This document shows, piece by piece, positions 1 through 11,071 of a stretch of DNA of 64,000 bases. Source of the DNA: Craterostigma plantagineum (lineage: Eukaryota; Streptophyta; Magnoliopsida; Lamiales; Linderniaceae); the NCBI GenBank assembly GCA_027422505.1, contig JAPQWV010000050.1:2790001-2854000 (forward strand), given 5' to 3'. Under the pieces are notes generated by a model. That model saw only the letters and a list, made by a program, of their open reading frames with translations. It made no database searches and had not been told where the DNA came from. Numbering within the stretch: position 1 is the stretch's first letter; each line of letters begins with the position of its first letter. Position numbers and translations under genes: made by a program.

Positions 1-51
1 CATTTTCCTTTCATTCTTTCGGTGTGGGATGAGATTGCACACCCAACAGTT

Positions 52-560
52 ATTTTTCTGTTTATTCTTCAGGGATGGGGGCGTCGGTTTGCTGTTTATT
101 TTCGTGCATCATCAGTAGAAGCTGACAGAGTATCTTTGATGTTTAGAGTAACTCAAAAGCTTGAAAATACTATGGTTGACTCGTGCGAATCTGAACATCG
201 AGATGATTAAGTAAAAGAATCGTTGCGCATTCATCTTACTCTCTGCTGTTGTCCAATCTTTCATAGCTCGAGGATTCGTAAAAAACGTGCAGATCGAAAA
301 GGACGACGGGTAGATTCTGAATCTGAAGTATTTATTGCCCCTTCTCTTTTCTTTCCCTTTGTTTGCTTTCTTCTGTTAGAACAGTGTTCCTTTTACCAGT
401 AATGTAAATTTAACTTCGAAAAGAAATTTCCTTGTCAAAGTCTTGGAATCTGTTAGCAGGAAATAAAACCAAGGGAAAAACCGGCGTGTGCTGAGAATCT
501 TTGGGAGAAAATGTGACGGTCTCTCATTGTCATAATGCTCATTAGCTTATATATATATAA
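52..560 (+). repeat. NLR-cluster flank duplication, copy 1 (uninterrupted)
   Basis: This segment recurs at 5371-5717 and continues at 13124-13265, with a few percent divergence. In this copy the CTGTTAGAACAG stretch near 375-387 is continuous. In the second copy the gag array sits inside it, so this is a natural empty site. Positions 71-210 read as an open exon-like stretch after a CAG acceptor-like site and end in a stop, but I recognise no protein in it. Direct observation; the role as NLR-cluster flank is inferred from its position after NLR 3' ends. Confidence 0.75.
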
Positions 561-771
561 ATAATAACTAAATTATTGCAGAAGATTCAAGAGAGCTTGA
601 TCCATCTGATGAAGAACACATCAGAATTGGTGAGAAAATATTCCCACTAAATAGAGATAAAAGTATATATTGGCTCGCATATATATGGAGATAAGCATCC
701 TTAATCTCAATATGATGTGTTTCTTTATTAACCGCGTTAAACTTCACATTCGTTATTTTCTCTATACATTG

Positions 772-1146
772 TGTTAGGATAGGCGGAAATCCTCGATAAT
801 TATTTTGCCCGAAAAATGACGATAATAAATAAATGAGACGAAAAATAAATTTGGACGGTGACACGAGATTTACGTGGTTCGATCAGACTGACCTACGTCC
901 ACGGGGCGGAGGTAGAACTTCTTTATTATGTGGAGATATTACAGACACGTACACTGACGTGGTACAAAAGTAGTATAACAACTACTGAGTAAGCTACAGA
1001 AATGACTGGAGAAAAATGACCGAGGATTCCATCGCTGATATGTTGTTGTAGTGGTGATGCATGTGGCCAGTGGCGTTTTTTCTTCTGCTTTGTACCAAGC
1101 CTATTTAGGCGAATTAGACATTGGAATTTAGCATCTAAACACAACA
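772..1146. mobile_element. Probable solo LTR or LTR fragment (copia-like)
   Basis: The stretch starts TGTTAGG and ends ACAACA, which fits the TG...CA form of plant LTRs. Around 862-905 it has the 'gagatttacgtgg ... ctacgtccacgggg' wording common in plant copia LTRs; copia C here has a related 'gagatttaacgtgg'. I found no clean 5-bp target duplication and no partner LTR, so the ends are approximate and a degraded fragment is equally possible. Confidence 0.4.
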
Positions 1147-1583
1147 ATGTTTTTCAGCCCACCATTGAATGTTTGAACACGGTAGTCGAACCTTTTCTAC
1201 TTTCCATTAGTTGTCTTTCTGACTTATTCAACCCATGTGGACAATGCAACCTCATTGGACGATTGCTCCCACGCCGAAAGATGAGAAGAAAATACTTCTC
1301 CACTTCATGCACATGTGTCTCCACTTTGAATAGTCATCATCGACAAGCTCACCTAACACATTCAATCAATATAGCTGGCTGAGTTCAAAACAAAAATAAT
1401 ATATATCTAAATATCTTATATATGTATATATAAACCTTGTCTTTTTTTTTTTGGTAGATCATTCATGGATTAAGTAACTTGCTTTTGATAGTCATTAATA
1501 AATTACCTTTTTTAGTTTGATTAAATGTGGCCCGAGCCGAAACACCCCTTAAGATAGTGTAATTATATTCCGTGAATTAGTTC

Positions 1584-1590
1584 TATATAA
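1584..1590 (+). promoter_or_regulatory. Probable TATA box of NLR pseudogene 1
   Basis: TATATAA lies 93 bases upstream of the ATG at 1683, after an AT-rich stretch and before a short leader. The spacing suits a plant TATA box. No other promoter element was recognised. Confidence 0.4.
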
Positions 1591-1682
1591 AACATCCAGG
1601 GGCCTCGAATTGACCGAATTATTCAGACTCTCTCCATTTACTTCGTACAGCTAGTTCCCTTCATTCATTCGCTGATATAGTT

Positions 1683-4366
1683 ATGGCCGTAGCAGCTTAT
1701 GCGTCTGTACTCTTCTCTCTTTTGACTTCTTTGGACAACGTTCTTCTGCCTTCTCGTCGCTGGATGATCCCAGACATGCCCCAGATCGAAGCACTACAGC
1801 AGAAGCTCACTTCATTGCAAGAATTTCTCGAACTTCACTCCTCAAACAAGACAACGACGAGCAACGAAGTGCTCTTTGAGCTGGCGGTTAAACTGCAGAT
1901 CACTGAAGCCGTCCACGATTTAGACGATCTATTCGACCAGTATGTCGTAGATCGACTGCGCACTGAAGGACTCCACGACGATCTGATCGGTGAGAAGATG
2001 AGCTCGTCGTTCTGTCCAGATCTGCAGTTGTTGATTGAAAAAATCGAGTCGATAAATCGAGAGCTGTCGAAATTTGGTGAGGAAGTCCATGGAATTGGGG
2101 CAGATGGACGACGACCGCGTATTAGCAACTCTCCTCTTGCAACCTCTGATTCGAGCGGTGAGAAGGCGGTTGGGATCGAAGATCGTGTGTTACAGATAAT
2201 GGATCGACTCACTGGGAACGAGCGTAGCCTACAAGTCATCCCAATCGTAGGAATGGGGGAGGTATAGGCAAGACGACGCTCGCTCGCAATACCTTTGACA
2301 ATAAACTCATCGTTGAGCACTTCAGCGTTCGTATTTGGATCACACTATCGCAAGAGTACGACGTGCAGAATATTCTTTTGGGTCTCAAAAGAGTTATTGA
2401 TGGTGATGAGGACAATAATGATAATGATGGTTTAGGAACTCGTTTGTACCAAAAGTTGTTTGGTCGAAGGTATCTGATTGTGATGGACGATGTCTGGGGT
2501 ACAGATGCTTGGGAAGGCTTTAGGACTTTCTTTCCGAATAATGAGAATAGAAGTCGAATTATTGTGACGACGAGGCTGATGAACGTAGCCGACAGTATAA
2601 CTAGCGTTCGTAGTAACAGTTACCCGATGGGTTTACTAGACGATGAAAACAGTTGGAAACTGTTCAGCGGAAAAGCCTTTGGCAAAAGCGGGGAAAGGTC
2701 GATGAGCGAATTGGAGGAGATTGGAAAGAAGATCGCAAGAAACTGCAGAGGGCTTCCCCTCACGCTCGTCGTGGTCGGAGGACTCCTTTCGAACCCTAAG
2801 AATCTGACCCGCGAATATTGGGAATCCGTTGCAGATGATGTGAACTCATTCTATCATTTGGAGATTGAGGAAAGCTGCTTGAAGATATTGTACCTCAGCT
2901 ACAATCCCCTACCCATTCATCTCAAGCCATGCTTCCTTCGGTTGAGAGAATTTCCCGAAGACAGCGACATCAAAGTGTCTATGCTTGTCGAGTATTGGAT
3001 CGCCGAGGGAACTGTCCGGCCATCGACCAGAAATCATAATAAGACATTGGAAGAAGTTGGCATGGAATATTTGGAAGATCTAATCGGCAGAAATATGATC
3101 TTCATTCGAAAGCTGGGGAGGATGGGGGAGATCAGATGTTGCGGCGTCCACGATATCCTGAGGCAGCTGTGCCTCAAGGAATCTCTTAAGGAGAACATTT
3201 TCAGAATTTGGAATATGGATAACTTACAAATTAACTGGAGTCTCGCCAAGGGTTCATGCTACCTGTGCCGTGATGACGCCAAGGGTTCATGCTACCTGTG
3301 GCGTGATGAAATGAGGACGACGACGAAGAGGATTGGCCTCTGTGAAGTCCTCCTCAACAGTTCACTATCAACAGCTCTCATAAGCCCGACGGTGTGTGAT
3401 CATTGCAGCTCTAAGACAATGTTTCGACGACTTATCAGTAGTAGTAAATCAAGATTCATTAGGTTGATAAACAAGGTGGAGGGCGAGAACGTCGAAATCC
3501 CGCACACGACGAAGCTGACGTGGCTTTCAGTCCGCTCGGAGATCTATGAGTTAGAATACGCATCGCCGTCCCCAATCTCTCTACTTTGGAATCTAAGGGT
3601 CTTTCGCGGACAGCTTGAGTATGGGACCGGGACAGTGCTATTATCGAGAATATGGGAGATGCCACAACTTAGAAAAGTGCATTTAAGCATTTGTGCGTTG
3701 CCCAATCCAACGGACGAGGAGAAGTTCATCGTATTGCGCCATCTACAAACACTTGGTACGGTTGCAAACATGAAGTGGTCGGATGACGTCGTAAGAAGGA
3801 TCCCAAATCTAGTCAAGTTAAAGGCTTTCTACCAATTAGAGGATGATGAGGTACTAAGCGGCTACTGCCTCAACAATCTTGCTCTTCTGCATAAGCTTCC
3901 TTGAAACTAGGTATTCTTTTTTGCACATTGCGCATGGAAAACATCGCCTTCCCAATCTCGCTGAAGGAATTGCTTTTGGGAGGTAATTGTGGACTCTGCT
4001 GGGAAGACATGACGGTGATCGGTTCGCTGCCAAACCTCGAGGTGCTTAAGCTAGACAATGCATTTGTCGGGGAAGAGTGGTGCATGGTCGAAGGGCAATT
4101 TCCGCAATTGAAGTACCTGAAACTTTATGGTTTAGATGTTGTGGCTTGGAGAGCGGAGGCTAGTTCCGGTTCTTGAGATGCTTTGCCTGAGTTTCATGTC
4201 ACGCCTGAAGGAATTTCCATTAGGCATCGGAGATGTTGATGCCCTTCGTAGGATAAAAGTGTCATATTGCAATGAATGCGTCATCGACTGGGTGAAGCAG
4301 ATAAAGGAGGAAAAAGACGACCTTGGTAATGAGATTCTTGTTGACATACTATATGACAAAGATTAA
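1683..4366 (+). pseudogene. CC-NB-LRR (NLR) resistance gene, R1/RPP13-like, frameshifted
   Basis: Intronless relic of an intracellular immune receptor. The coiled-coil N-terminus (MAVAAYASVL start, about 160 residues) runs into the NB-ARC domain. The P-loop, GMGGIGKT in the paralogue at 54692-57315, carries two extra G bases here near 2255-2265 and terminates as GMGEV-stop. In the next frame kinase-2 (YLIVMDDVW), RNBS-B (SRIIVTTR), GLPL (GLPLTLVV) and a VHD version of MHD (CGVHDILRQL) are all readable. A second break of about 4 bases near 3900, within LHKL, and a third near 4140-4170 split the short LRR. The related NLR2 shows where each frame should continue. The receptor is non-functional unless these are assembly errors. 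Class assignment rests on motif order and on similarity to the R1 late-blight type known from Solanaceae and Lamiales. Confidence 0.88.
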
Positions 4367-4497
4367 TTCTATCCGACGCTCTATAATTATTTGTCCTCCG
4401 TGCTCTGCTGTGTTATTAATAAAAGCTCATATACAAGTTGACTGTCCGTGAATTGGCTACCAATAAAACAACAATGTTATAAATTGTTTTTGATTGT

Positions 4498-4707
4498 TTG
4501 GAAAAAAGGCAAGTAATAATTACTTCTTACGAGAAGCTTTTCCCTGCTCTTGAGATGCTTCTTTTCTTCTCCTTGAGTCAAAGGCTGTGGTGGCTAACGG
4601 AAGGCATCAGAGGGTATATAGATATCCACCCCCTTCGTACAGGATGTATGTGGGATACCGTTGTCCACACAGCGACGGAGATGAAGGAGGATGACGATGA
4701 GTTTTAG
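4498..4707 (+). pseudogene. Degenerate LRR tail downstream of NLR1
   Basis: Wording such as 'FPALEMLLFF' and 'HPLRT' repeats the LRR phrase LEMLCLSF...DALR of NLR1 just upstream, so this looks like a decayed extra repeat or the end of a second NLR copy. The same sequence recurs after NLR2 around 57300-57420, so it belongs to the duplicated NLR 3' flank. Confidence 0.45.
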
Positions 4708-4861
4708 TCATTAGAAGCTCTTACTTCATCCATGAATGATTGATTTAGACCTAAAACAATGACAAGGTTTCTAAATTGTTTTGATTATTGAAAATGGGCA
4801 AAGTATTTACTACTCGTAATTCTATGATGTGGTCTCCCACATTGACTAAGTAGCAGGTTCG

Positions 4862-5096
4862 AAAATGGGCCAGACAAGGTCTCGACCTTAACTCTGAAAC
4901 TGGGGCCACAGAGACAGAACCGAGCAGGGAACAGATGTTCCCTATTATGGCGTCTGTTCAACAATCTGTTGGCAGTTCTCGAGCTTTGAGGGAGGATCAG
5001 GCGAGAATTGGGAAGACGAAGGAACCTGAAGTAGGGTCTGAGAAAGAGAAGGTCAGTTATAAGCAATCGTCTTGGCGTTGAAGGAAGTGAGTTTCT
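4862..5096 (+). other. Unrecognised exon-like open stretch
   Basis: One plus-strand frame stays open for about 77 codons (GLDLNSETGATETEPSREQ and onward) and ends in a Lys/Glu-rich tail. GTGAGT follows near 5088, a possible splice donor. It lies between NLR1 and the second flank copy. The acidic composition suggests a C-terminal exon of a host gene, but no family is recognised. Confidence 0.25.
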
Positions 5097-5370
5097 CGTG
5101 CCTGCCACATCTTGTGAGTAATTTATTCATGCTTCACGTTGGCTTTGTATTTTTCAGGATCAGAAATATGTTTGATTGAAGTATATGTAACATTCGATTT
5201 AGATGATCCTTTTTTTCCGTTTTATAATCCTTTTGCCCTCATTTATTCCAGCCATAACATAGCATGATGCATGTACATATAGTCCTTGATATGGACTTGC
5301 ATGAGAGCATTTAGTGGATATTAGCTTATTATAACTGACTTGAGCTAAACGATTTGAATCTGAGTGTGAT

Positions 5371-5717
5371 TTTTCTGTTTATTCTTCAGGGATGGGGGCG
5401 TCGGTTTGCTGTTTATTTTCATGCATCATCAGTAGAAGTTGACAGAGTATCTTTGATGTGTAGAGTAACTCAAAAGCTTGAACTAAATACTATGGTTGTT
5501 GGTTGACTCCTACGAATCTAAACATCGAGATGATTAAGTAAAGAATCGTTGCGCATTCATCTTACTCTCTGCTGTTGTCCAATCTTTCTTAGCTCGAGGA
5601 TTCGTAAAAAACGTGCAGATCGAAAAGGACGACGGGTAGATTTTGAATCTGAAGTATTTATTGGTCCTCTTTTTTCTTTCCCTTTGTTTGCTTTCTTCTG
5701 TTTTCTTCTTCTGTTAG
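5371..5717 (+). repeat. NLR-cluster flank duplication, copy 2 (left half)
   Basis: Matches 52-380 closely and then stops at GTTAG (5713-5717), where the gag array begins. The missing right half resumes at 13124 with a second GTTAG. This pair of breakpoints defines the insertion site exactly. Confidence 0.85.
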
Positions 5718-6145
5718 TGTTGTTTTTATTTTTCCTGTATATGTGAGGATCGAGTGTTTGTTGTGTGAGAGGAGAAACAAATATTTTCAACAGAGGGAGA
5801 GATCTATTTTTCTTTTCTATTTCTGATACAAGGCAAACGTCCCTTTTTTCATTCTCTGTATTACACACTAACTGATCACGCACTCTTTTCTTTTGTTACT
5901 CATTTTTTCTCTCACACTGCCCCCTTCCTTTTCTCTGGTTGCATACCACATATATATAGACATTATAGATATAATACAAATCTTAGATGGTCGTTGGAAA
6001 TCTACTTTGTTGATTCTTCAAATATTTAGTTTGATGCTATCTTGACTTTTCCTTCATTTGATCACGCGTGATTCTTTGCATAATTTATCTTGTCTTCATA
6101 TGTATGTAGTCTCTGTAACTTAATTGGCATTGAGATTAGTCAACA
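5718..6145 (-). repeat. Array LTR 1 (outer left; 3' LTR in element sense)
   Basis: 428 bp, TGTTG...CAACA. GTTAG flanks it on the left and the polypurine tract (plus strand AATTCCCCCTT) on the right. Confidence 0.93.
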
Positions 6146-7573
6146 AATTCCCCCTTAATCTCAATGCTTCCGATCGTTCGTCATTCCTTAAACTTAACTA
6201 TCTTCCGTCTGTCGTATGTCGCGGCTCGCGAATTGGCGTCTTTAAATGCCTTCGTAATTTTCTCCAAATTTGTTGTCCAGCTGTACTCGCCAGTTATCAG
6301 ATACCTCGGTGAGTCAGCGACCTTATCGTAGACGACCATCTCTTCTACTTCCTTAGTTTCGTCGTCTAGCTTCATATGCTCTTTCGTGATGAAGACCAAC
6401 TTCATCTTATCGTATTCTTTCAACTGCATGACTGCATATTCATCGATCGATCAACCGCATGCAAAACTTCGTAGCACTTCTTCATCGGGCTTTCAAAGTA
6501 TAGAGAGCTATCTATAGCCTTTTCGCTTTCGTCGGTGCTGTAATAAATATAGGAATGTTTTTCTTCCATCTTCGGGGCGTAGCCCGTTAAGCGCGCCGGC
6601 TCGTCGCTAGCATCTGGCGTGTCAATATCTTTCGTACTCCTTAACAAGCTTCTTCTCATTGATGACCTTCACGGGAACAGTTTTGTATTGCTCCACCTCG
6701 TTTCTCGCAAATACATCAATATTATTGACGATCTCCTCTGCGACTTCTTTGCGGTTTTCGTCGATCTCTTTTTCTTTCATAGGTTGGTTATCGTCTATCA
6801 GCTTGGGGGCTTCCTTGGTTGTCGTCGCGATATCGCCCGCCTCTAATTTTCCGGCGAGCTCGTTCTTGTTGGTTCGGCTCCTCAAGATATTCATGTAGGC
6901 CTCAAGTTCTGCTTCAATCCATTCTTTTACCTCTTTTTCTTTCTGGCGCGCCTTTTCCGTGTTAACGCCTCCGTCTCTTTAGGGCTGACTTCATTAGGTT
7001 CCCTGATCTTCTGTGTATTGACTTCTTCGCCAGTCTTTCGTAGGGCCTCCGGCTTCATGCGCGACCATCTCGTCACGCTCCTGCATCTCTCTTCGCTCAG
7101 CGTTTTCAGCATGTTGGGGAGTTGGCTTCTTTCTTGTCTCTTCGTCGGCATAATCGCCTTTCTTTGACACCATTTCGTATGTCTTTATTCGCCTTCGACG
7201 ACGCATGCATGGTGTCGTCGACCTTGTTTCATCTCATCGGCACCTTTCGATGTCTTCGCGTCGATCTCCTCGACTTTCTCATGTGGTTGTCGTGGCGGCG
7301 TTTCTTCGACCGCCTCCTCTTTCTCGAGCTCTCCTTCGTTTGGAACTCCTTTTTCTTTTCTTCTTCCACGGGCTCCTCGGCCTTTAGATATATTTCCTCC
7401 TCTTCATCACCATCGGCTTTCATCTTTGATGATTCGCCTTCTTCTTTTCCCATCTCGGGTTTTGGTGGTGGTTCATCATTTTTCTTTTCCACCACTGGCT
7501 CAGCGTGATCTTTATCACGCTCGCTCTCCACGACACGAACTCCCTCTTCTCGTACGGGTTCGCACTCAACGTT
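6146..7573 (-). other. Array unit 1 non-gag tail, Lys/Glu-rich broken frames
   Basis: Downstream of gag, about 1.4 kb of minus-strand sequence encodes Lys, Glu and Arg-rich stretches in several frames: near 7531-7229 (KESSRKRRRSKKRRHDN), 7206-6994, 6894-6622, 6659-6420 and 6429-6181. No polymerase motif is present. The order is preserved in all three units. It could be a captured or runaway derivative of a gag C-terminus, or a former host coding region. In unit 3 two of the pieces join in one frame. Confidence 0.5.
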
Positions 7574-8041
7574 CTACTCGTCCTCCTTCGTCATTGCAAG
7601 TTCGCCCAGTTTTTGTGGCTGAACTTGATTGATGTAATCAGCGTCTTTGTACGCTTTCTCCAACAGATCCCAGGCTTCCTTGGCTTTTCTCGTTGCGCCT
7701 ATCACTCCGAAACCGGTAAGATCTAACGCCTCTAAGATGAGAAGGACCGCGAGATTATTTTCTTTGACGGCGGCTCCCAACGTCTTCCGTTGCGACTTTG
7801 TATACTTCGTCGTATCTGGTGAATATCCATCTTTGACTATTTTCCATAAGCCTTGCGATTTGAATAGAGCTTTCATTTCGACGCTCCACCTTGCGTAGTT
7901 ATTCTCGGTGAGTTGCGGGATTAACAAGTGGGCAAATAATATTCGCTTCAACACCATTGGCACCATCGGCTCTGTTGACTCTGGCGACATCGTCGGCTCT
8001 TGCTCCATCGGCGTTGGCGATACCATCGGCTCTGATACCAT
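7574..8041 (-). CDS. Copia gag N-terminal protein, array unit 1
   Basis: 155-residue protein of the copia-gag type (DUF4219/UBN2-like: LTENNYARW near residue 48, then KEAWDLLEKAYKDAD). It would be a capsid-like packaging protein. The ATG at 8041 lies inside the primer-binding site, since ATGGTATCAGAGC reads M-V-S-E. The N-terminus has short repeats around EPMV. The frame stops at MTKEDE, well before the zinc knuckle expected in a full gag, so the protein lacks nucleocapsid and all pol domains. An open frame extends upstream through the LTR, but that lies before the element's mature start and is ignored here. Confidence 0.75.
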   Translation of the reverse strand: MVSEPMVSPTPMEQEPTMSPESTEPMVPMVLKRILFAHLLIPQLTENNYARWSVEMKALFKSQGLWKIVKDGYSPDTTKYTKSQRKTLGAAVKENNLAVLLILEALDLTGFGVIGATRKAKEAWDLLEKAYKDADYINQVQPQKLGELAMTKEDE

Positions 8042-8043
8042 TT

Positions 8044-8471
8044 TGTTGTTTTCAATTTTCCTGTATATGTGAGGATCGAGTGTTTGTTGTGTGAGAGGAG
8101 AAACAAATATTTTCAACAGAGGGAGAGATCTATTTTTCTTTTCTATTTCTGATACAAGGCAAACGTCCCTTTTTTCATTCTCTGTATTACACACTAACTG
8201 ATCACGCACTCTTTTCTTTTGTTACTCATTTTTTCTCTCACACTGCCCCCTTCCTTTTCTCTGGTTGCATACCACATATATATAGACATTATAGATATAA
8301 TACAAATCTTAGGTGGTCGTTGGAAATCTACTTTGTTGATTCTTCAAATATTTAGTTTGATGCTATCTTGACTTTTCCTTCATTTGATCACGCGTGATTC
8401 TTTGCATAATTTATCTTGTCTTCATATGTATGTAGTCTCTGTAACTTAATTGGCATTGAGATTAGTCAACA
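8044..8471 (-). repeat. Array LTR 2 (shared, internal)
   Basis: 428 bp, shared by units 1 and 2. The primer-binding site abuts on its left and the polypurine tract on its right, so it serves as 5' LTR of one unit and 3' LTR of the next. No target duplication at either edge. Confidence 0.93.
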
Positions 8472-9899
8472 AATTCCCCCTTAATCTCAATGCTTCCGAT
8501 CGTTTGTCATTCCTTAAACTTAACTATCTTCCGTCTGTCGTATGTCGCGGCTCGCGAATTGGCGTCTTTAAATGCCTTCGTAATTTTCTCCAAATTTGTT
8601 GTCCAGCTGTACTCGCCAGTTATCAGATACCTCGGTGAGTCAGCGACCTTATCGTAGACGACCATCTCTTCTACTTCCTTAGTTTCGTCGTCTAGCTTCA
8701 TATGCTCTTTCGTGATGAAGACCAACTTCATCTTATCGTATTCTTTCAACTGCATGACTGCATATTCATCGATCGATCAACCGCATGCAAAACTTCGTAG
8801 CACTTCTTCATCGGGCTTTCAAAGTATAGAGAGCTATCTATAGCCTTTTCGCTTTCGTCGGTGCTGTAATAAATATAGGAATGTTTTTCTTCCATCTTCG
8901 GGGCGTAGCCCGTTAAGCGCGCCGGCTCGTCGCTAGCATCTGGCGTGTCAATATCTTTCGTACTCCTTAACAAGCTTCTTCTCATTGATGACCTTCACGG
9001 GAACAGTTTTGTATTGCTCCACCTCGTTTCTCGCAAATACATCAATATTATTGACGATCTCCTCTGCGACTTCTTTGCGGTTTTCGTCGATCTCTTTTTC
9101 TTTCATAGGTTGGTTATCGTCTATCAGCTTGGGGGCTTCCTTGGTTGTCGTCGCGATATCGCCCGCCTCTAATTTTCTGGCGAGCTCGTTCTTGTTGGTT
9201 CGGCTCCTCAAGATATTCATGTAGGCCTCAAGTTCTGCTTCAATCCATTCTTTTACCTCTTTTTCTTTCTGGCGCGCCTTTTCCGTGTTAACGCCTCCAT
9301 CTCTTTAGGGCTGACTTCATTAGGTTCCCTGATCTTCTGTGTATTGACTTCTTCGCCAGTCTTTCGTAGGGCCTCCGGCTTCATGCGCGACCATCTCGTC
9401 ACGCTCCTGCGTCTCTCTTCGCTCAGCGTTTTCAGCATGTTGGGGAGTTGGCTTCTTTCTTGTCTCTTCGTCGGCATAATCGCCTTTCTTTGACACCATT
9501 TCGTATGTCTTTATTCGCCTTCGACGACGCATGCATGGTGTCGTCGACCTTGTTTCATCTCATCGGCACCTTTCGATGTCTTCGCGTCGATCTCCTCGAC
9601 TTTCTCATGTGGTTGTCGTGGCGGCGTTTCTTCGACCGCCTCCTCTTTCTCGAGCTCTCCTTCGTTTGGAACTCCTTTTTCTTTTCTTCTTCCACGGGCT
9701 CCTCGGCCTCTAGATATATTTCCTCCTCTTCATCACCATCGGCTTTCATCTTTGATGATTCGCCTTCTTCTTTTCCCATCTCGGGTTTTGGTGGTGGTTC
9801 ATCATTTTTCTTTTCCACCACTGGCTCAGCGTGATCTTTATCACGCTCGCTCTCCACGACACGAACTCCCTCTTCTCGTACGGGTTCGCACTCAACGTT

Positions 9900-10367
9900 C
9901 TACTCGTCCTCCTTCGTCATTGCAAGTTCGCCCAGTTTTTGTGGCTGAACTTGATTGATGTAATCAGCGTCTTTGTACGCTTTCTCCAACAGATCCCAGG
10001 CTTCCTTGGCTTTTCTCGTTGCGCCTATCACTCCGAAACCGGTAAGATCTAACGCCTCTAAGATGAGAAGGACCGCGAGATTATTTTCTTTGACGGCGGC
10101 TCCCAACGTCTTCCGTTGCGACTTTGTATACTTCGTCATATCTGGTGAATATCCATCTTTGACTATTTTCCATAAGCCTTGCGATTTGAATAGAGCTTTC
10201 ATTTCGACGCTCCACCTTGCGTAGTTATTCTCGGTGAGTTGCGGGATTAACAAGTGGGCAAATAATATTCGCTTCAACACCATTGGCACCATCGGCTCTG
10301 TTGACTCTGGCGACATCGTCGGCTCTTGCTCCATCGGCGTTGGCGATACCATCGGCTCTGATACCAT
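9900..10367 (-). CDS. Copia gag N-terminal protein, array unit 2
   Basis: Same 155-residue gag as unit 1, with one visible change (SPDMTKY where unit 1 has SPDTTKY). Start again inside the primer-binding site. The broken tail at 8472-9899 matches unit 1 except for a few substitutions. Confidence 0.75.
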   Translation of the reverse strand: MVSEPMVSPTPMEQEPTMSPESTEPMVPMVLKRILFAHLLIPQLTENNYARWSVEMKALFKSQGLWKIVKDGYSPDMTKYTKSQRKTLGAAVKENNLAVLLILEALDLTGFGVIGATRKAKEAWDLLEKAYKDADYINQVQPQKLGELAMTKEDE

Positions 10368-10369
10368 TT

Positions 10370-10797
10370 TGTTGTTTTCAATTTTCCTGTATATGTGAGG
10401 ATCGAGTGTTTGTTGTGTGAGAGGAGAAACAAATATTTTCAACAGAGGGAGAGATCTATTTTTCTTTTCTATTTCTGATACAAGGCAGACGTCCCTTTTT
10501 TCATTCTCTGTATTACACACTAACTGATCACGCACTCTTTTCTTTTGTTACTCATTTTTTCTCTCACACTGCCCCCTTCCTTTTCTCTGGTTGCATACCA
10601 CATATATATAGACATTATAGATATAATACAAATCTTAGGTGGTCGTTGGAAATCTACTTTGTTGATTCTTCAAATATTTAGTTTGATGCTATCTTGACTT
10701 TTCCTTCATTTGATCACGCGTGATTCTTTGCATAATTTATCTTGTCTTCATATGTATGTAGTCTCTGTAACTTAATTGGCATTGAGATTAGTCAACA
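10370..10797 (-). repeat. Array LTR 3 (shared, internal)
   Basis: 428 bp, shared by units 2 and 3. It has a private A-to-G change in the CAAGGCAGACG stretch relative to the other LTRs. Confidence 0.93.
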
Positions 10798-11071
10798 AAT
10801 TCCCCCTTAATCTCAATGCTTCCGATCGTTCGTCATTCCTTAAACTTAACTATCTTCCGTCTGTCGTATGTCGCGGCTCGCCAATTGGCGTCTTTAAATG
10901 CCTTCGTAATTTTCTCCAAATTTGTTGTCCAGCTGTACTCGCCAGTTATCAGATACCTCGGTGAGTCAGCGACCTTATCGTAGACGACCATCTCTTCTAC
11001 TTCCTTAGTTTCGTCGTCTAGCTTCATATGCTCTTTCGTGATGAAGACCAACTTCATCTTATCGTATTCTT

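Noticed and set aside
7122..7508. Plus-strand Ser/Phe-rich frames in the array units
   Set aside because: Reverse-strand shadows of the Lys/Glu-rich minus-strand frames. Repeated in each unit only because the units are repeated.
7574..8209. A 211-residue gag starting in the LTR
   Set aside because: The upstream 56 codons lie in the LTR, before the primer-binding site. They are not part of the mature internal region, so the ATG at 8041 was chosen.
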